Shown one piece after another: positions 8,762-23,140 of a stretch of 23,961 bases of DNA. Each line of letters starts with the position of its first letter. The first letter of the stretch is position 1. The notes beneath the pieces are model-generated. The model searched no databases. It saw only the letters and a list, made by a program, of their open reading frames with translations, and was not told the origin of the DNA. A program made the position numbers and the translations under genes. This DNA is from Plantago elongata (taxonomy: Eukaryota; Streptophyta; Magnoliopsida; Lamiales; Plantaginaceae): assembly GCA_036897095.1 (NCBI GenBank), contig JAYMSP010002492.1, positions 1-23,961 of the forward strand, written 5' to 3'.

Positions 8762-11700
8762 CTACGCAGTTTTAAGCTTCCCAGGTTGATCTTTAGAAGA
8801 GAGTATCCGATCCAGTACGGTCAGTCGCAGCAGCAAAACAATGAACAGAGACTGCCCAGGAATAAGAGTTAGCCAGTTGAAGGAATGATGCAAAAATGAG
8901 CTCAGAGAAGTAAAGACACTTACACACTGAAACGCGACTAGCCCAAGCCAGCAACCTGTTAAACCATAACCACTTCGGCTCAGCACCTACATATATGAGA
9001 GAGCAGCATTTATTTGACATATGAATGGTTTTGGTATAGGCTGCATCAACTAAAGTCTAATAAATACATACATATAACTGCAGAAATTACATACCTGCAG
9101 CAGGAGTGTGTTCAAAAATGCTATACCACTCATTGATATACTCATGAACTTCAAGTCTCGCCCAGCCTACACAGTGACTAGCACGTTATGTCACCAAAGA
9201 TGAAAGCAGAAAAGAGTTGTTTTCTTTGATTAATGATTTATAATCCCAGACTCACGTGACAGGATTTATAAGGCTGGAGGTATTTAAAAATATTACAATC
9301 CTCTTTTAATTCCGATTCTCTACTACCAATAGTCCAATAGAATAAAGAAGGCCTAACAACTTCCCTCTCCTAACATCACATGCTATTGATGAAGTTCGAG
9401 TGAAAATCATCCAAAATAACAGCCCAACGGCCCTCTGTAAAAGCAAAGGCTGGCAAAATATAGGTTCATACTCCCATCCTAACAGCTTCCCTTCACTAAC
9501 GACCAGTGATAGGACATCTAAGCAAAAGTTTCAGAGACCTAATAAGGGACCATTTTTTGGCCTCCACTCATATCTAGTTGCACATATCATCTCTCCTGCC
9601 CCTGTAAACATGTTTATCTTCAAAATCAGTGTAATGTAGAATCTCAGAAAGATATTTACCAGCAGTGTGCCCTCGAAACAATTTATAGGGGGTGCAAGAC
9701 ACAGCGCAACCAAGAACGGGATCAACACCTTGTGCATCTGCGCCATTTAAGATAGAACACTATAAGGTGACATGTGTCTAATTGTAAACAGGAACTGCAA
9801 AAATTGTAATCAGTCTCTAAGATTGCATAGTAATATGAGTTGTTGCATATCATTTAGAGTGACAATAAGAATAATAATGTGTCAGATTCAATTGATGTAA
9901 GCAATACACAGCAAAAAGATTCAAGAGACAGGAAGAAACTGACCTCCTGTACGATCTCAGGGTCGGAGGAAAAGATTTTAGGGAATAGCCAGGGAAGTGA
10001 CGTTCCAATAGATCCCAATATCACTCCACTCAATGTGCCAATAATGACCAATGACTTGAGTAGTTTCTTAACCTGTTAGTGTTATAAATTATCAAACTTG
10101 TTATTCAGGGATACTAGATCAACAATGCAACACCAAAGTCCACATGTGTCTTTATACTACTTTCTTCCACTTGAACTGGAAGTCAAAAGAGAAATAACAC
10201 AATAAATAACCATGTCAAAGAACATACACTTGTAGCTCGGTGCAGACCCATAATGTACACACATTAAACAATAAGAATAACAATGTCCTTGATATGAGAA
10301 CCACAAACCTTTGCGAAACTTTGATTGGCTCCATAAATTAGTTCTGGCATGAATGACTGGGCTGTTTGAGAAAGAGGTTCACCCCATACAGCACATATGC
10401 AGTACAGCTGAACCATGACCTAATGAATAGTCCTTTACAAGAGTCAATTTCATGATGTCTTCACAAATATCTACTTAGCATATATATTCCAGCATACAGG
10501 ATTACATGACGAACCTGATGGGCAGCAACAGATTTTGTACCCATTGAAGTTGCAAAGTAGACAAGCATCGCATAGAATACTACCTACAAGACATTACTTC
10601 AGATTTTGTAGGATGAGCAAATGAAGCGAGTGGAATCATAAAACATCACAAACCTTCGACATAATTGTAACAAAAGCCGGACCTGCAAGAATAAATATCT
10701 GAAGGAACTCATCAGAGGATGGAACAGATATGGCAAACCCGTTGTAACCTTTTTTGTTCAAAGCCCTAATCATCATGTAAGCTGCAACAACCTGAGACAA
10801 CCATGCATTAGAAAAAATGAAACAGACGCAAAGACTACTTGCCACGTGAAATAGGAAAATATTATAATTGGATATGATATTTAATTACCGCAAAGATAAT
10901 AATATGGACGTTCACACACCTGCGATGTCATTGTTGCCCATGCTGCTCCAGCTATACCAAATCCTAGGAATCTGCATAAGACTATATCGCCAACACCATT
11001 AATAGTAGCTGCTACTGCCAAAGCTTTCAAAGGCCCCCACGAATCTTTCATTGCTAAACTGTGATTCAGTAAACCATACAAGAAACATGTTACATTGAGG
11101 AATGTGAAATTGTACCAATATCATGCCAGAACAAGGTAGATTAGATACAAAAGGAGTTAACAGCTTAAAGAAATGCATCAAAAGCAGGTCCTTGAAACTT
11201 TAAATTATTAAGTATCTTTTAAGATTTAAAATCCTGTGCATAGAACGTTGTTCAAGCAGTGTAGATTTCCATATAATGAAGAAAAATAGCACTAGTAAAA
11301 ACTGTGGTATTAGAATACATCATGGGCTCATATAAGATTAAGGGCCAGACTGCAAACCTAAGTGCATAAGTCATAACCCATATGCATATATTAGTAACAA
11401 GAAACTTTGTAAGGGCTGGTTTGCTAATTAAGGGTATTTGTGGAAGCTCGTAGAAAGTACGTGTAGCTCTATACTGGCATATGAGAACTTTTGTTTGCAA
11501 ACTGGCAGCTGAAGAAGCAACTTTCTAAGGTCTATGAGCTGCTTTAATTACTTCTAAGTGAGCGTCAAAACTTCCTAAGCTTGTTAAAAACAGGAAAGTC
11601 CCACATTTTATACCGTGTATTTTTTCTATTTTACTTTTAGTACAATAAGTTATTATTTTTCTTTATGATAACTTCTCAAATTTCTATAATTTTTACCATG

Positions 11701-14020
11701 ACTGTCAGTCTAGCTGGAAATGAAACTTAGAAGTCACATGTGGGTTAGACTAACATATCAGTACCCATATTTTCACTGTTCACAGCCCGTGGGTCTAAAC
11801 TCCTTAATCCCCACACTAAGTAATCAAACTTACACTTCCAATATTTTTTGTGAAACGGCTAAAGGCTTACACTTCCAATATTGGGACGTGCAAATTCCAA
11901 ATGATCTGCAGGTGAATTGTGCCCTAATATGTGCTTTCCTCCAGTCACATGATTTTCATGTGTATTTTCGGCTAAATTGACGGACGTGGTATGAAAATTA
12001 GATTTTTAAAAAAAATTTATCATACAAAAAGCATGAACTAAAATATTATGGTACAAAACGTAAAGTTTAAAAACATAAATGTAAGGTGTGGAACTTTTCT
12101 TCATAAGCAAAACTAGGAAAAACAAGGACAATGAGAATACAGAACCTTGAATGCACGCACATAGTGATTGGCAGAAACTATAGGCAATATGACAACCAAA
12201 TTATAGTGAAAATGTAAGGAACACTCTCATTTAACTCGAGTCCTTATAAACAAGTTATCTCAGACCTAGCACTTTGAGCAACCCATCCAATAAGAATGGC
12301 TGGCCATGCCAACCCTCGAATCTGTAAAGGTAAAAAAACCATTTAATACCAAAAGAAAGAAAATAATCGCGCAAAATATTCGAAGATGATATTGCAAAAA
12401 ATGATGTTTGTAAACGGATTTCAGGTAAGTACTAATTTCCCTATTCATAATTATGTAAATATTACAAACAGTAAACGGGAAAAAAGAAATTATGTTTAAG
12501 TAGATAACCCTGAAACAATTAATACACACATCTCCTTGACATGTTCATGGACAAGCTTTCATAAGAAAGAAATACTTCATCAGACTTATCATGGGTTGGT
12601 GATATTGCATTGTCAGGTGTTTCTAAACTCTTAGTTCACACAACTCCAAATGATGTTAAACTCTTTTGGCAGAAAAACCATTATTGCCCTAAACTTTTAT
12701 GTGGTAATCCACTAACATAGCAACTGTAAAACTTTTGTCATCCTGGCAATTGATCATAATAAAACTTTCAAGATCAAGTATACCTGAGCATATGTATTCG
12801 CTGCATTAACAATTTCCATGTTGTTTGCCCCCGCAAATGCTGGAGATTAACAGTGAGAGACTCAGACACAGATAAACTGAAAATTCTATGATCCAGAACA
12901 AGTTGTAATGTATACACATCTTTTTACCTGTTAGTGCCCAACGACCACAAAACTTTGTGAAGAAAAGCATCAGAAAACCAGAAGCTAATCCAATAAACAG
13001 CAAGCCAGATATCTGATGCTGCACTTGGTTCCCATCCTGTGCCGCTTAATTTCATGATAAGCCTTACATTAAATAAATAATCAAATCTCACCAGCAAATC
13101 TCCCTCAATGATACTAAAAATGTAACCTCCAAAATGTACATTATTGACAAACATAAACTACAGACCTGCGTAGCCAGAGATGTTGCCACCAAGTTTGAAG
13201 TGGCAATCGAAAGGAACATAAACAAGTAGCTAGTATAATCACAAAAAACCGTCCCCGGCCCTGCCAAAGAAAAGCAACCCAACCATCAAACCTCAAAGTA
13301 AACAACAATACACAAGCAATACAACAGTCTTCTCTGTTGCAGTACAGATGTCCCCAATTCATATTAACAATAACCCCGGAAAATACTAGTAACTAGTATT
13401 TTTAGAAATTAAGCTGCACTTTTCATTCAATTACAACCTTTTAAGAACTATTTCGAGTAAGAGCAATTATAGCATATTAATAATTTATAATTGGCAATTA
13501 GACTAAGGACTCTCCTATAGCCATATAATACAAGTAAAGAAAATAACATCCATAAATGATTCTACTTCCTCGTCCCGTCCCATGTTTCCATTCTGTCTCC
13601 AACTTTGACTACGAACTAATCTTAAACCGTACCTAAAGCAGCAAGCTCAATGGAGCTACCCTGGCCAACAACAGCAGTGTCAATCAAGCTCATGAGTGGC
13701 CCACAGATCCAAAGCCCAACAGCAGGGCCGGAGAAATTCAAAATCTCAACCATTTGCAACCACAAACTCTCATTTTCGATAATCTTATCTCCATCGTCTC
13801 CGGAAATGTATTCGATCGGTTCTGTTATCGGTACGAGTGTTGTATCATTTTCAATTGGCTCGAAAGTGGCTTCAGGATTTGAAATGATGCAATTGGGCAG
13901 AGTTAGTTTTCTGCTTGGGCGTTGAGGTGAAATTAGTGTGAGATTGGATAGTTTGTTTGGGAATTTGAGAGGAGAAAGGTAGCGAAGAGAAGAGTAGTGA
14001 GGTAGGGTTTGTATATTCAT
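8762..14020 (-). CDS. Plastid MATE-family transporter, DTX46/EDS5-like, 14 exons, 530 aa
   Basis: Fourteen exons join in frame (high to low): 14020-13633, 13260-13166, 13036-12928, 12839-12784, 12321-12266, 11058-10920, 10791-10654, 10583-10515, 10419-10309, 10072-9944, 9737-9660, 9166-9095, 8986-8924, 8851-8762 (TAG). All borders are GT-AG. The 530-aa length is near that of DTX46/EDS5 proteins (about 540-560). Residues 1 to ~60 are Ser/Thr/Leu/Pro-rich and poor in acidic residues, like a chloroplast transit peptide. The MATE core starts near 84, with [85 protein letters not shown] and [20 protein letters not shown] all present. Arabidopsis EDS5 exports a salicylate precursor across the plastid envelope; DTX46 is its close homologue. 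The substrate here is inference. I chose the start at 14020 because it opens the transit peptide; the frame is open further upstream. Confidence 0.93.
11829..11882 (-). mobile_element. 20-bp SINE 3'-end relic inside a perfect 17-bp duplication
   Basis: The 17 bp cttacacttccaatatt occur at 11829-11845 and, identically, at 11866-11882. Between them is only ttttgtgaaacggctaaagg (11846-11865). Its GAAACGGCTAAAGG is identical to the 3' end of the SINE at 3515-3612, with the T-run as the remains of the A tail. This looks like an extremely 5'-truncated copy of the same SINE family, inserted in MATE intron 5 (11059-12265). Confidence 0.75.
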
Positions 14021-17000
14021 GGTTTTTGGCGCTCTCTCTTCTTTGTTGAGGAAAGAGATGAGCAGGAATGGAGAGCGCCAAAGATGAAGAAGAAGAACAA
14101 CAAGGTCAACTGCAAAACCAGTTTGAGATGAGACTTGGCTGGTGGAAGTGGAAGTGTGGAACTCACACCATATACCCGACATATACTCACTTTGAACTCA
14201 CTCTGTTTAAAAATTTTTATAATTTTCGTTTAAGATTAAATCGTGATTAAAATTTATTCATACGAAACTCTCATTAATGAAACTGAATTTATGGATTTGA
14301 ACCTGAATACCATTTATCGTTTTTTTGGATATTGGCTAGCAACAGAATCATTTGTTGATTATATACAAATTAAATAAGTGCTTTAATTTTAATTAATGAA
14401 TATATCTAATAAGTTAGTTTATTTATATGGAGGAAATAGATGGTTTGGAATTAATTTACGTATTTGTTTAAAAAATTGCGGCTAGAATTTAAATCCAGAT
14501 ACTATTTATCATTCATATGGGTATTGACTAGTGCGTACTTAATTTAAGATAATTCTTATTTTTCTCAATCTTTGTTCAACTCACCGGAACAACACTTTAA
14601 ATGATGGACTTAATTTTAGTCGCGTAGGAATTATTCATACACTTGCTATTTTAATCATTTTATCGTATATATATATCATTCTTCTGTCCCACTAAAATAA
14701 GTCACTTGCTGAGGAGAGAATGTAACTTGCATTTGCAAATCTAGCAAGAATTTTTTTTTAATCAATCGTCATTCACATGCAATAAGTAAATTTATTAAGG
14801 GATTAATATTTACAGTAAATTATTAATCAATTACACATAGCCTAGTCAAATCCAGATTAATATGATTCATAAGAGAATGATTCAGCTTTATGATTAAGTA
14901 AGAAGAATGTATTGTGATTCATACATTAATTACATTACACTTTGCATCAAAATTTCCTTTAGTCCCGGGGATATATATGCTATAATAAAATTCCAAGATA
15001 CATTGCATAACTTTTGTTTTGTTTTAGTTGAGATTATAGAATTTATGTCCAAGATCATAATGATTTTAACATAAAACATAGTAGTTAATTGCAGAGAGTA
15101 TAATTTAGTATAGAACTTGAGAACGTAATAGTTTTTGTAAAGATCATAGTCACTATATAGAGAATATAGAAATATTTGTAGAAACCATTGAATTAAAACT
15201 GTAACATGTTTAGTAACAACTTTTTATGAATCGAAAAGATAGAAATCATATTAGAAATAAAAATAGTAGAGATCATAAACATGTAATTTGCTTTGTACCA
15301 TCATCAACTTTCGTAGACGACGACAACAAAACATAAAGTAATATTTTTGAAAACATATCACATAAAAGAAAGAACATTGAACTGTTGTATACCTTTTTTT
15401 TTTCCAGATCTGATGATTGAGGTCAAATCTTAACTAAATACACCGCCAAATCCTTATTACAATCACCTTGTGAATGAACAAACAACAACAACATTACTTA
15501 TCAATCATTTCATATAAGATGTAGTAGATATTGCTAAGAACATATGATATATAGGTGAGAAGATAGTACATATACTTAAGAACATAAAAAATACAGTAGA
15601 AAACAGAATTCAAAATAATATGTCGAAAAAGAGAGCACAAAACAATTGTTAGATTTTGAATGAAAACATATGTAATATTCTTGATAACATAGGCAATATT
15701 ATTGAGAACATAGCACATACTGCAATTAACATATAAACGTTTTTTTTTTTTCATATCTCAGTTGATATATAAGGCATATTTTGAAGAAAAACCTCTATAT
15801 GATCCTTATGCAAGTATGATTGCACATCGTAAATGCATAAACAACAATAAATTAATGAGTTACCATCAAAACACGAAAATATAGATGAGTAGATCTAGAT
15901 CTACAATTTTTTAAATTTGACTTTTCAGATTTACATGGGTTTAAGCTATTTTGTTATTCGAAACATGAAAAAAAAAACAATGAAAAGTATTTGAAATCAG
16001 AGATTACCTTCATTTTTCGATCGTTTTGTTGCATAATATAACAATGTATGTATGTAATCGTCGATTTTTTTATCGGAAAACAAGTATGATCGGTTGTTTC
16101 TTCTCTATGTTGCTGTCCGTTGGTTGGGAGAGAGAATTTTAGAGGGAAAGTTTGAGTTGAAGGTTTTTGATCAGTGATAATAATGTAAAACGGGTTATAT
16201 CGTTATATGGATCCATTTTGTATATCCAAGTTGATGGCTCTTGGTTGGGTGTCTTTAGCAACTTGTTTTGTTTGGGGTTGATTTGTAATATTAAAAAATT
16301 ATATTTCTATGTCTCTATCTAAGGGTTATTTCTTAGGAACTCACCCATAATTTTATGATAAAAATACAATTATACATTACATATAAACAATTTGTTTAAA
16401 ATATCAAATATGATTGGATGCATAAAATGAAACCTATAAACTATGTAAGGTAGAAAAAAATGTGGGTCAATCCGAGCGAGTCGAGTCAACCTGTAAAAAT
16501 TAAATTGTTGAATTTTATCTGTAAATTACTTATATTTATTTATTGTATAGGACTTTGAATATATAATGTGCTCTATAAATCATTAAAACGCTCATGGTGG
16601 TGCAAAACCACCGTTTGAGTTGATCACCACTCAAAATCTTCTTCTACAGTTAAGCAGCAGTTTGAACTTATATATCATACGCTAGCACAAGGATAACACT
16701 GATTAATTTGTCACCCGAGAGTTACGAGTTCAGTAAAATCCAGTGCCACCAACAAAATGTAAGCATTGGAGACCAAAAGATAAACCATACCATATTTTAT
16801 TTTAGTAGTCGAAACATGAAGGAAACAGTAAGCAATGGAACAGTTAAAGCCATAAAAATACCTACATTCGAATTGGTTCCTAGATCAAAGAATATATGTT
16901 CACAACAGGTAACAACTCCAAAGCTCGTGTGGAGAAGAAACTCACGACGAGATTGAGATTGTAATTGAACTAGGAATCAATGTTTCTCTATGTACAGAGG

Positions 17001-17034
17001 TGCGAAAGTTATAAAGTTTAACTCATGTCGTGCA
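14021..17034. other. Repeat-rich intergenic region between the MATE and RD19-like genes
   Basis: The first ~200 bp upstream of the MATE start include its leader; a TATA-like ATTATAAAAATT lies on the minus strand near 14210-14222. From about 14990 to 15770 there are many diverged short units such as AGATCATA and GAACATAG(T)AGATAT, again without coding potential. Around 16011-16190, minus strand, there is a CT-rich leader-like stretch ending in ATG AAG and a donor-like GTAATC. A GGGTTGATTTGTAATATT motif sits at 16275-16292. About 16590-16640 holds two small hairpins (GGTGGT/ACCACC and TTGAGT/ACTCAA). A TTTATT at 16796-16801 could be the polyadenylation signal of the protease gene. No intact gene is seen. 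Confidence 0.6.
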
Positions 17035-19607
<2,573 letters not shown>

Positions 19608-19654
19608 GATTGTGGCTTGGGGGAGAATGAATGTTTCGTGAAGCTAGCTTTTAG

Positions 19655-19664
19655 TTATAAATAG
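19655..19664 (-). promoter_or_regulatory. TATA box of the RD19-like gene
   Basis: On the minus strand CTATTTATAA (plus TTATAAATAG, 19655-19664) lies 48-57 bp upstream of the ATG at 19607. The spacing gives a leader of roughly 20-30 nt if transcription starts the usual ~30 bp downstream. Confidence 0.7.
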
Positions 19665-19838
19665 GAGTGGGAAACTGAATTTTTGAGCAATCACTATTCT
19701 AATCGTGTTGGATTATGAGTTATGGAAGGAAAATTAATCTACTTGGCCGTCGTAGATTGGGAAAAAGAGTTGGTATTGGGTTAGACTGTTATAATTTTAA
19801 TTATTACATTTTTTTTAGAAGTTTATATTTATTCTATA

Positions 19839-19870
19839 TTAGAAAATGGGTAACACGCTACACGTGTTAC
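19839..19870 (-). mobile_element. Helitron 3' terminus (hairpin + CTAA end)
   Basis: Read on the minus strand: GTAACACG, a 5-nt loop TGTAG, CGTGTTAC (8-bp perfect arms, plus positions 19850-19870), seven bases CCATTTT, then CTAA ending at 19839 and followed by T. A short hairpin just before a CTRR end, inserted before a T, is the diagnostic 3' end of Helitrons. The helicase remnant about 150 bp upstream on the same strand supports it. The loop/right arm includes a palindromic CACGTG (19861-19866). Confidence 0.8.
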
Positions 19871-20019
19871 GTCGACATATTTTTAGTATTAAATGTTATG
19901 TAAATATATAATATAAATCAAGAAAATTCGATGTATGAAATGTTAATACATAATTCAAATTAAGAAAATGATGCAATTGAATATGAAATATGAAAGATGC
20001 AGTGAATATGACAAACGTA

Positions 20020-21217
20020 TAGGCTATTTATTCTAATCTTTTTGTAAACGTCGTTCTTTGTCTTGGTGAACACGTCATCGTCAATTTTCGATGGCTTTAT
20101 CAGCACTCTGATTGCGGCCGAACTTCGAGCCCTTGACAACGCAACGTATAGCTGCCCGTGCGAGAAGATTGGATGTGGCTAATATATCCCAACCCTATCG
20201 AGCGTTTGTCCCTGTGCCTTGTTTATTGTAATTGCGAAGCACAATCGGGTCGGGAACTGTCTCCTCCTGAAAGGTATCGGACATTTGGCGGCATCCTTCG
20301 GATCCAATTCTATCATCGGGATTAGAATGTACTTCCTGTGTGCTCTCCGCACGCTATTGTCGCGCCGATCACTCGCTGGCCGAGCTCCTTCACCACCATC
20401 CTCGTCCCGTTACACAGACCTTCTATTGCATTAAGATTCCGCATCATTATTATTGGGCAGTTCATCTTCAGTATCAGGATGTGTTGGGGAAGGCCCGGTA
20501 TGTTTGTTGCGTTGAGGAAATCCTGATAGTGAGTATGCTGGGATGGATCCGCTGCTATGTCGGTGCTATAATACTCGAACATCTGTCCTGGAAACTTGTC
20601 GATCAACGATTCATTTATTTCGTCGACGTAATCGTTCCTCGGCGTGAGTACCGCTCTGTCCATAACTGGGTACGGGTTGGTGTTGAATGCATCGAAGGAC
20701 GGGTAAATTTCCGACATGAGGTTCTCAAGGGGCTTCTCGTAATCTTTGTACTTTATGCACATATGCTCCGGCAGGTTGACCCTTTGTCCTCTATCCGACG
20801 ACTCTTTCCCATCACATATTCTCATCAGATACTCGATGAACTCCAGATCATCCCTGGCTCTCATGTTCTCGGTCAAGCGCAGTTTGCGGAGCATTGTCCA
20901 TATGCGTGATCTCACCAAGCATGCATCCACCGTCTCTTTCCTTCCTCCTTTCTTGACTACCGGGACAGTCTGTCTAAAATCTCCCCCGAACAACTGATGT
21001 TTTTCCGTCAGGTAGCGAAGGAGGCTGTCAAGTCCTTCTATGAGCTTGTGATGCGCCATTGTTGCCTTATCCCATATTATCAGTCTCGACTTGATTATTA
21101 GGAGCATTCCCGCTCTGCTTGATGATTGTCGATGACACCTTCTCTTCTATCTCGAGCGGGAGTCCGAACCTGTTGTGGGCAGTTCGTCCTCCTGGCAACA
21201 AGGACGCAACTACCCCT
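20020..21217 (-). pseudogene. Broken Helitron helicase (PIF1-like), C-terminal two thirds
   Basis: On the minus strand the segments read, in order, GVVASLLPGGRTAH, IIWDKATMAHH (motif II), LFGGDFRQTVPVV (motif III), LTENMRA, VLTPRNDYVDEINE, ITINKAQGQT (motif V) and GQLYVALSRARS (motif VI), the order of Helitron PIF1-like helicases. Defects: a frameshift near 21105, a second near 20330-20336, and a TAG at 20179-20181 before PHPIFSHGQ. The Walker B glutamate (DE) is lysine (AAG, plus 21066-21068). The Walker A region and the whole Rep domain are missing. It cannot be functional. The Helitron 3' end lies just downstream at 19839. Confidence 0.92.
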
Positions 21218-21402
21218 GATCATCTCCTTCTCCACATACTCCGGCACGGGGATGTATCCAGATTCGATCGCATTGACATCATCCACCAATAGGGCGTAGT
21301 GTTGCTCCACTTCGATTGGTGTCCTCGATCCCAACCTAGCGGTGATCCCATCCCATCAATCAGAACAATCGTCGGAAAATGCAAAGAGGCACATCTCGAA
21401 TG
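21218..21402 (-). pseudogene. Decayed MYB/SANT-domain gene fragment (MYBS1/DIVARICATA/RADIALIS-like)
   Basis: On the minus strand one frame reads TFEMCLFAFSDDCSD, a TGA (plus 21356-21358) where the family has arginine, then WDGITARLGSRTPIEVEQHY, then ALLVDDVNAIESGYIPVPEY. The paired tryptophan-spaced pattern and the ...VEQHY.LL..DV..IE.G..P.P.Y ending are typical of the single-repeat plant MYB/SANT domain of the MYBS1/SRM1/RADIALIS group. A small deletion frameshift lies just before the TFEMC segment, so the N-terminal tryptophan region is lost. The fragment joins Helitron helicase sequence with no visible spacer near 21217. It is probably either a gene truncated by the Helitron or a captured gene piece. 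Confidence 0.75.
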
Positions 21403-21475
21403 TTCTGCCAATGCGGAATTATCACCCGCCTAATTAAGCTAGCTACCAGATAATGATGATCGATTGATGATGGGG

Positions 21476-21485
21476 CATTTATATG
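21476..21485 (-). promoter_or_regulatory. TATA box upstream of the MYB fragment
   Basis: The minus strand reads CATATAAATG (plus 21476-21485), about 80 bp upstream of the first recognisable MYB codons, with an untranslated-like stretch between. This suggests the fragment kept its own core promoter. Confidence 0.45.
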
Positions 21486-22642
21486 CTAGATTGTGAAGAT
21501 GGCGGTTGTAACCGGTGAAGAATTTGGTTTCGTATATGGAAGGTTTATTCAAAGTAGCGTATTCTAGATTAATTTAAAGTTTATATTTTTTGAATTCATC
21601 GTATGTAAATATTTTTGATATCGCTAGTGAATTGTTGGTCATAATATTTTGCTAAAATGTACACTAATGTGTGCGTGAAGTAACATGAAATAGATTACAC
21701 TTGTCATACAAACGAAGACTATAAATATGATGACAATATATTAAAGTACTAACTATATACTAATATCATTAAACCAAAATTTGGGAAGGTGTCGTAGCCA
21801 CCATTTCACCATAGTTAGCGGTTAATAAACTATAATTTTGATTACGAATTAATTTTAAATTATAATTAAAAAATATTTAATTAAGTGATTTTTGAAATTT
21901 TTTGAAGTATAGTTTTACTATGTCATCTCTAGATATATTATTTAAACGAAAATATAACCCGACTCGATTAAAATTGACTACTAATTTATTTGTGAAACAT
22001 CCTGTACAATTTCATGGGCTAGTTCATAATTCCACCCTTCAATCCACCCCAAGGCAGTCTCTATAATCCATCTTTTATCTTTGTCTCTCTGTTTTATTGG
22101 TCTATGCGACTCTGCCTATTTGATTTCCATCTTCGATCTCCCATCTCTCTCTTTCTCTTTCATTTTCATTCTTGATTTTCCATCTTTCCTGACTAATTTC
22201 CCTTTGGCAAAATAGCGGATGTCGGTTTAGCTTCCGTTGTAGAATTTTAGAATCACCAGGAGTGCTTACATAGCAAAGAAGCAGTGACCAATGTATTATG
22301 GTAGATTGGCGTTGGCGACTCAGACTAAGCTCGAAACTTGGATAAAGCAACTAAAAGATGGAGAGATCTCGATCTCGAACATTAGAACTCAACCAGACAT
22401 GTAATCGAACGAGAATTTGTAATAGTCTAATAGGATTACGGTGTGGTGGAGGGATGGGAGAACAACGACATAACTCGCAACAATCGACTACCATTTGAAT
22501 CCTAAAACCTTTGGCATATATATCCAGAAGAGTATCTGAATTTAGGGGAATTGAGGATTGTAATTAAGGTAGTTGAGGATCTGAATTAGAGGGATTTGAT
22601 TAACTGTATGTAATGGGAATTGTGCGACATAGATCTCTCCTT
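21486..22642. other. Gene-poor AT-rich stretch
   Basis: I see no ORF with recognisable similarity. The part at about 22000-22200 is CT-rich (TCTCTCTTTCTCTTTC) and could be a leader or old promoter, but no coding frame follows. I found no Helitron 5' end (TC start) that I could defend. Confidence 0.5.
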
Positions 22643-22660
22643 ACTTTTCTTACATGGGCG

Positions 22661-22855
22661 TTGTCAAAGCGTTTGTAGCCGAGTGGCAAGTTGAGACACC
22701 CCCTAACCATGAGGTCACATGTTTGATTCCCCGAAATGGGTGATTATATTCTCTGAATAGAGATTGGTGGTGATTTGATCTAGAATCGATTGATAAATTC
22801 GTCTTCTTCAACAATTGTAATTGTAATGCTATATTTCATGTTAATTAATAAAAAA
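22661..22855 (+). mobile_element. tRNA-derived SINE, full length, with 18-bp target-site duplication
   Basis: The element is ~195 bp, with box A-like TAGCCGAGTGG at 22676-22686 and box B-like GTTTGATTCC at 22721-22730, a tRNA-unrelated body, and a 3' end AATTAATAAAAAA. It is bounded by acttttcttacatgggcg (22643-22660) and acttttcttccatgggcg (22856-22873), an 18-bp duplication with one mismatch. It differs in sequence from the SINE at 3515-3612, so two SINE families are present. It is not a tRNA gene: the acceptor stem and cloverleaf are absent. Confidence 0.85.
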
Positions 22856-22873
22856 ACTTTTCTTCCATGGGCG

Positions 22874-23140
22874 TCTGTTGTGAGAAGAGAAGGACGTGAA
22901 AGATTTCGTTATTTTGTGTATCTCACGCATTGTTGGCTGAGGTAGGTGAAGAGAAGACGAATCTATTGAAGGTGAAGACGATTATATTGACGATGATGAT
23001 GAATAACGTGAGATACACGCGCCTGAGCGGTGAGAGTGGGCATTTTGATGCCTCAGACAAAATTTGTACTAAAAATATCCTTAAATCAGCGAGATTTAGA
23101 ACCAAATTGATTTTCCTCACTCTCCTTATATTGTAAGTAT
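22874..23140. other. Unassigned stretch with a 12-bp inverted repeat
   Basis: GTGTATCTCACG at 22916-22927 is repeated in inverted form (CGTGAGATACAC) at 23007-23018, 79 bp apart. The open frame over 22930-23136 has no recognisable features. Nothing else is supported. Confidence 0.4.

Noticed and set aside
14021..14182. N-terminal extension of the MATE protein by 54 codons
   Set aside because: The frame is open, but the downstream Met at 14020 begins a typical plastid transit peptide and gives the normal family length.
20340..20909. 189-codon open frame on the plus strand
   Set aside because: Antisense shadow of the Helitron helicase remnant.
22666..22740. tRNA-Leu or tRNA-Ser gene
   Set aside because: Promoter boxes are tRNA-like, but the sequence does not close into an acceptor stem and it continues into a SINE body with poly(A) and direct repeats.
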